Assembly: GCF_946221635.1 (NCBI RefSeq)
Contig: NZ_CAMIHB010000007.1
Span: 62,001 to 126,000 of the forward strand
Origin: an uncultured Rhodoferax sp.
GTDB lineage: Bacteria; Pseudomonadota; Gammaproteobacteria; Burkholderiales; Burkholderiaceae_C
DNA length: 64,000 nt
Direction: 5' to 3'
The first letter of the stretch is position 1, and every line of letters starts with the position of its first letter. The translations under genes were made by a program, and so were the position numbers. Shown here piece after piece: positions 61,149 to 64,000 of the stretch. The notes below the pieces were generated by a model. That model was given only the letters and a program-made list of their open reading frames with translations. It did no database searches and had not been told where the DNA came from.

Positions 61149-61174
61149 AAAAAGGGACCCGAAGGTCCCTTTTT
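61149..61174. terminator. bidirectional intrinsic terminator
   Basis: Stem AAAAAGGGACC / GGTCCCTTTTT with a four-base loop lies between the convergent SDR and RRM genes and has T runs in both directions. Confidence 0.88.
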
Positions 61175-61194
61175 ATTGCTGGGTTCAGCAGGGC

Positions 61195-61638
61195 TTAGTA
61201 GCCGCCGCGGTTGCCGCCGCCGTAGCCGCCACCGCCAGAGCGATCGCCACCACCGTAGCCGCCGCCACCGGAGCGGTCGCCGCCACCGTAGCCACCGCCA
61301 GAACGGCCGCCGCCGAAGCCGCCACCGCTGGAACGGCCACCACCGAAGCCGCCACCGCCACCAAAGCCGCCAGAGCGGGGAGGACGGGGTTCCATGGGAC
61401 GGGCTTCGTTCACCACGAGGCCGCGGCCACCGAATTGCTGACCGTTCATGGCGCTGATCGCGGCTTGGGCTTCAGCGTCGCTGCCCATTTCCACAAAACC
61501 AAAACCCTTGGAACGGCCAGTGTCGCGCTCCATCATGACTTTGGCGCTGGCGACGGTGCCGTGGCTGGAGAAGGCTTGCAGCAGGTCTTCGTCACGGAAG
61601 GAATAAGGCAGGTTGCCCACGTAAAGTTTGTTGCCCAT
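61195..61638 (-). CDS. glycine-rich RRM RNA-binding protein
   Basis: A 147-aa protein. One RRM occupies residues 1-80, with RNP2 KLYVGNLPY and RNP1 KGFGFVEM. A Gly/Arg/Ser-rich tail follows, made of repeats like SGGGGYGGGDR. Such proteins resemble cyanobacterial Rbp and plant glycine-rich cold-induced proteins and are thought to bind mRNA as chaperones, often in cold. ATG 61638 has an AGTCCCTCC-complement (GGAGGGACT) ribosome site close by. Repeated DNA in the tail (61199-61380) could vary by slippage. Confidence 0.9.
   Translation of the reverse strand: MGNKLYVGNLPYSFRDEDLLQAFSSHGTVASAKVMMERDTGRSKGFGFVEMGSDAEAQAAISAMNGQQFGGRGLVVNEARPMEPRPPRSGGFGGGGGFGGGRSSGGGFGGGRSGGGYGGGDRSGGGGYGGGDRSGGGGYGGGNRGGY
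61204..61380 (-). repeat. imperfect tandem repeat coding for the Gly-rich tail of the RRM protein
   Basis: Units of roughly 30-36 bp reading GGYGGGDRSGG and variants, with GGFGGGRSSGG-type units nearer the RRM. Confidence 0.7.
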
Positions 61639-61803
61639 GGAGGGACTCCTCAAAATAACTCAAAACGCGATGGAGTCTTAACCGCAATCAACAAACCAGT
61701 GATGACTTAAAGCAGACGCGAAACTGACTAAACACCGCAAACTTGCATGCCCCTTGACAGGGGCAAGGCAAAAACCATTATGCGCCAGTTTTTTGAAAGA
61801 TGG
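61639..61803. other. intergenic region upstream of the RRM gene
   Basis: About 165 bp without a gene; a 5' leader for the RRM gene is likely. Nothing further was recognised apart from local A/T tracts near 61800. Confidence 0.5.
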
Positions 61804-62037
61804 CTATTTTTTTGATTTTTCTGTGCTAGCCATTGCGGAAGTGGGGTCTTCGCTGTAATTGCGCCACGCCTGCATGCTGTTGCGCAGGGTCAGCAGTTGG
61901 CGTTCGAAGCGGGGGCAGGCCGCGCAGGCCATCAGGTGCAGGCGCAGCGTGAGCCGGTCCGCCCAGGGCAATGCCCGGTCTTCCCGGGCCACCATCAGGG
62001 CGGCGGCTTCACGGCAGGTTCTTCGAAACGGCATCAT
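61804..62037 (-). CDS. zinc-finger anti-sigma factor (zf-HC2 type)
   Basis: A 77-aa small protein with the zf-HC2 / ZAS pattern His-x3-Cys-x2-Cys in LRLHLMACAACPRF, the metal motif of anti-sigma factors. It has no membrane segment, so it is probably a soluble cytoplasmic anti-sigma factor. ATG 62037 overlaps the sigma-factor stop by 4 bp (ATGA). It is likely to restrain the upstream ECF sigma factor. Confidence 0.85.
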   Translation of the reverse strand: MMPFRRTCREAAALMVAREDRALPWADRLTLRLHLMACAACPRFERQLLTLRNSMQAWRNYSEDPTSAMASTEKSKK

Positions 62038-62603
62038 GGTCGGACGGTGTTGGCAAACCAGCGTTGCTCCAGGCATTCACGCAAACGCAGGCGGGCACGG
62101 TGCAGTTGCACATAGAGGTTGGTCGGTGTCAGCTGCAATTCCTTACAAATCTCCTCGCTGGAGAGTTCCAGCCATTCCCGCATCAGGAAGAGCCGGCCCT
62201 GCACTGCGGGCAGCTGGGTGGTACAGGCTTCCAGCACCTCGAAGAACTGGCGCCGGCTGGTGTCTTGCTCGGGGTTGCCCCACTCGGCGGGCAGTTCGCT
62301 GAAGTGGCCGTCGGCGGTGAAGGCGATCAGGTCCAGCGGGTCGGCCTGTGCGTCGGGGCCGGGGTCCAAGGTCGTGGCTTCACGGCTGTGGTGGCGCAGG
62401 GCGTCAATGATCTTGTGCTTGAGGATGCCGACCAGCCAGGTCTTGAGCTGGGAGCGGTTGTCGAAAGCCAGGGGTTTGGCAATGGCAGCCAGCACGGTGT
62501 CGGAGACCGCGTCCTCGGCCCAGGTTTCGTTGCGCAACTGCAGGCGCGCGAACTTGAGCAGGTAGTCACGCAGGTCGGCGACCTGCTGTTCAAAGCTGGG
62601 CAT
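62034..62603 (-). CDS. ECF-type RNA polymerase sigma factor
   Basis: A 189-aa sigma-70 family protein with region 2 (AEDAVSDTVLAAI, SQLKTWLVGILKHKIIDALR) and region 4 (LSSEEICKELQLTPTNLYVQLHRARLRLRECL). It is coupled to the zf-HC2 anti-sigma gene and divergent from the bufferin genes. The pair commonly accompanies bufferin (DUF2282-DUF692) loci and probably controls them. Confidence 0.88.
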   Translation of the reverse strand: MPSFEQQVADLRDYLLKFARLQLRNETWAEDAVSDTVLAAIAKPLAFDNRSQLKTWLVGILKHKIIDALRHHSREATTLDPGPDAQADPLDLIAFTADGHFSELPAEWGNPEQDTSRRQFFEVLEACTTQLPAVQGRLFLMREWLELSSEEICKELQLTPTNLYVQLHRARLRLRECLEQRWFANTVRP

Positions 62604-62671
62604 AGGGTGGACGGTGGAGTGTGTGCGCAGTGTACGGTTTTGGGCGTCGTAAAAATTTTTTGGGCCAGAGC

Positions 62672-62700
62672 TGTAAGAAAGAGAAGGCCCGCGGGACTAA
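62672..62700 (+). promoter_or_regulatory. possible ECF promoter of the bufferin operon
   Basis: TGTAAG (62672-62677) and GACTAA (62695-62700) are separated by 17 bp. The TGTAA-type -35 and the non-TATAAT -10 suit an ECF sigma factor. It lies about 80 bp before bufA1. Confidence 0.4.
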
Positions 62701-62779
62701 AGTTCAACCAGTAGCCATGGCGCAATCCCGCACCTGGCAGCTGTACTGGTTGTATTCAACGTTCCAACAGGAGTTTTCC

Positions 62780-63049
62780 ATGAACCAACGTGCCCTGATT
62801 GCCGCCACCGCTGCCAGCCTGATGACTCTGGCCCTCGCCTCTGCCCCGGTGGTAGCCCAAGAGAAAGAAAAGTGTTTCGGTATTGCCAAGGCGGGCCAGA
62901 ACGATTGCGCCAACCTGTCGGGCACGCATTCCTGCGCCGGCCAGTCCAAGGTGGACATGGGCAAGGACGAATGGAAGTACGTGGCCAAGGGTACCTGCAA
63001 GGACATGAAGGGCATGACCATGGACGAAGCCAAGAAGATGAAGAGCTGA
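62780..63049 (+). CDS. bufA1: bufferin precursor BufA1 (DUF2282 copper RiPP)
   Basis: An 89-aa precursor with a Sec signal peptide (MNQRALIAATAASLMTLALASAPVVAQ) and four cysteines (Cys32, 43, 52, 73) in the family motif EKCFGIAKAGQNDC, SCAGQSK and KGTCKDM. Bufferins are ribosomally made peptides whose Cys residues are modified by the MNIO enzyme BufB; they bind copper in the periplasm. It has an AGGAG ribosome site and lies directly before the bufB gene. Confidence 0.9.
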   Translation: MNQRALIAATAASLMTLALASAPVVAQEKEKCFGIAKAGQNDCANLSGTHSCAGQSKVDMGKDEWKYVAKGTCKDMKGMTMDEAKKMKS

Positions 63050-63070
63050 GCATTCGTCTCTGTCTGAACC

Positions 63071-63997
63071 ATGTCCGCCATCCGCATCCCGTCCCGCAGG
63101 CCGATCTCTTCCGCAGAGGTGGGCATCGGGTGGCGGCATCCCCATTACGCGGCGCTGCTGCAGCGGCAGCCCGCACTGGACTTTCTGGAAGTCCACTCCG
63201 AGAACTTTTTTGCCGAGGGCGGGGCCGCCCTGGCCGTGCTGGAGCAGGGCCGCGCGCACTACCCCATCAGCCTGCATGGTGTGGGCCTGTCCCTGGGTTC
63301 GGCCACCGGGCTGGACCCCTGGCACCTGGAGCAGCTGGCCCGGCTGGTGCAGCGCATCGACCCGGTGCGTGTCAGCGACCACGCCTGCTTTGCCCGCGGC
63401 CAGGTGGGGGCGCAGACGGTGCATGGCGCCGACCTGCTGCCCATCCCGTTCTCCGATGAAGCACTGGACGTGCTCTGCCGCCATGTGCAGCAGGTGCAGG
63501 ACCGCCTCCAGCGTCGCTTCATGGTGGAAAACCTGTCGGCCTACCTGGGGTGGAACGATGCGGGTGCAGACCAATGGCCCGAGCCCGAATTCCTCAGCAC
63601 TCTGGCACGCCGCACCGGTTGCCTCTTGCTGGTGGATGTCAACAACATCTATGTGAACGCGCGCAACGCCCAACTGGCTGGGGCCCCGCAAGACCCGCTG
63701 CAGGCCAGCCGCGCCTGGCTGGACGCCATTGCGCCCGAGGCCGTCGGTGAGCTGCATGTGGCCGGGCATTGCCATGTGGCCGATGTGCATGGCGAGATCG
63801 TGATCGACGACCACGGTAGCCGCGTCAGCCCTGCCGTCTGGGCGCTGCACCGGCATGCGCTGCAACGTTTCGGCCCCGTGCCCACGCTGGTGGAATGGGA
63901 CACCGATGTCCCTGCGCTGGACGTCCTGTTGGACGAGGCTGACCTCGCCCGGCAGGCAGCCGCCGGGCTGCTGGGCGCGCAGGCGCTGGCCGCATGA
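63071..63997 (+). CDS. bufB: BufB, MNIO-family (DUF692) peptide-modifying iron enzyme
   Basis: A 308-aa TIM-barrel multinuclear non-heme iron oxidative enzyme. Likely metal ligands are seen in VHSENFF (Glu44), SLHGVGLSLG (His69), VSDHACF (Asp103, His104), MVENLSAY, LVDVNNIYVN, HVAGHCH and LVEWDTDVP. It would modify the cysteines of BufA1 with help from BufC. Its stop overlaps the next start (ATGA), so a bufC gene probably begins at 63994. Confidence 0.92.
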   Translation: MSAIRIPSRRPISSAEVGIGWRHPHYAALLQRQPALDFLEVHSENFFAEGGAALAVLEQGRAHYPISLHGVGLSLGSATGLDPWHLEQLARLVQRIDPVRVSDHACFARGQVGAQTVHGADLLPIPFSDEALDVLCRHVQQVQDRLQRRFMVENLSAYLGWNDAGADQWPEPEFLSTLARRTGCLLLVDVNNIYVNARNAQLAGAPQDPLQASRAWLDAIAPEAVGELHVAGHCHVADVHGEIVIDDHGSRVSPAVWALHRHALQRFGPVPTLVEWDTDVPALDVLLDEADLARQAAAGLLGAQALAA

Positions 63998-64000
63998 GTA
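63994..64000 (+). CDS. start of next gene, probably bufC (DUF2063), cut by window edge
   Basis: ATGAGTA: an ATG overlapping the bufB stop by 4 bp. Only two codons are visible. The usual bufA-bufB-bufC order predicts a DUF2063 partner protein; nothing in the seven bases proves it. Confidence 0.4.

Noticed and set aside
61204..61380. Periodic GC-rich repeats that resemble a short repeat array
   Set aside because: They are in-frame codons for the Gly-rich tail of the RRM protein, not CRISPR or an intergenic element.

Overview
The window reads as a chromosomal segment of a high-GC betaproteobacterium, most likely a member of the Comamonadaceae (Burkholderiales). The dnaA-dnaN-gyrB / rpmH-rnpA-yidD-yidC-mnmE arrangement, the protein sequences and a family of short dispersed intergenic repeats fit that group. 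Gene density is high, with many ATGA or TGACATG junctions. I saw no tRNA, rRNA, CRISPR array or insertion sequence.

Layout. (1) 1-1.7 kb: the 5' part of a minus-strand gene that runs off the left edge. It joins an alpha/beta-hydrolase (esterase) domain to a STAND/NACHT-type P-loop NTPase and has base and codon use unlike the rest of the window; this is the best candidate for a little-described (defence-like) system. (2) 1.9-11.1 kb: CreBC two-component system, then copper homeostasis (cueR-copZ and copA, each behind a clear CueR-type promoter), with a PEBP-family protein, AraC and LysR regulators and a DHA2 exporter between them. (3) 11.2-16 kb: DUF4124 protein, chemoreceptor, YbfB-like MFS carrier, class I glutamine amidotransferase and a stand-alone IF-1. 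(4) 16-31 kb: a pentose/galactose locus: a chemoreceptor, an SMP-30-like protein, an L-arabonate-type dehydratase, an SDR, a GbpR-like LysR regulator, the ChvE-GguA-GguB sugar ABC transporter, a 2-keto-3-deoxy-L-arabonate dehydratase, a Gfo/Idh/MocA oxidoreductase, an alpha-ketoglutaric semialdehyde dehydrogenase and a second ChvE. Together they would import an aldose and oxidise it without phosphorylation to 2-oxoglutarate. (5) 31-33.3 kb: DAHP synthase, a retropepsin-like protein and a family-6-type DNA glycosylase. (6) 33.3-43.3 kb: a lactose/alpha-galactoside operon (lacEFGZK order plus a GH36 alpha-galactosidase) controlled by a divergent LacI-type regulator with twin operators. Galactose released here could feed locus 4. 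(7) 43.3-54.7 kb: PLP decarboxylase, RidA, gyrB, dnaN, dnaA, the candidate origin, rpmH, rnpA, yidD, yidC, mnmE. (8) 54.7-61.1 kb: conserved hypothetical, apt, CPA2 antiporter, then kdsD-kdsC-lptC for lipopolysaccharide and an SDR. (9) 61.1-64 kb: glycine-rich RRM protein, then an anti-sigma/ECF-sigma pair divergent from a bufferin-type copper RiPP locus (bufA1-bufB-start of bufC).

Three themes cut across regions. Copper appears twice (CueR regulon and bufferin locus). Galactoside hydrolysis and non-phosphorylative aldose oxidation are probably metabolically linked. At least eight copies of a roughly 50-bp dispersed repeat sit between genes; two of them are translated inside genes (the DNA glycosylase and mnmE) and one supplies the end of cueR.
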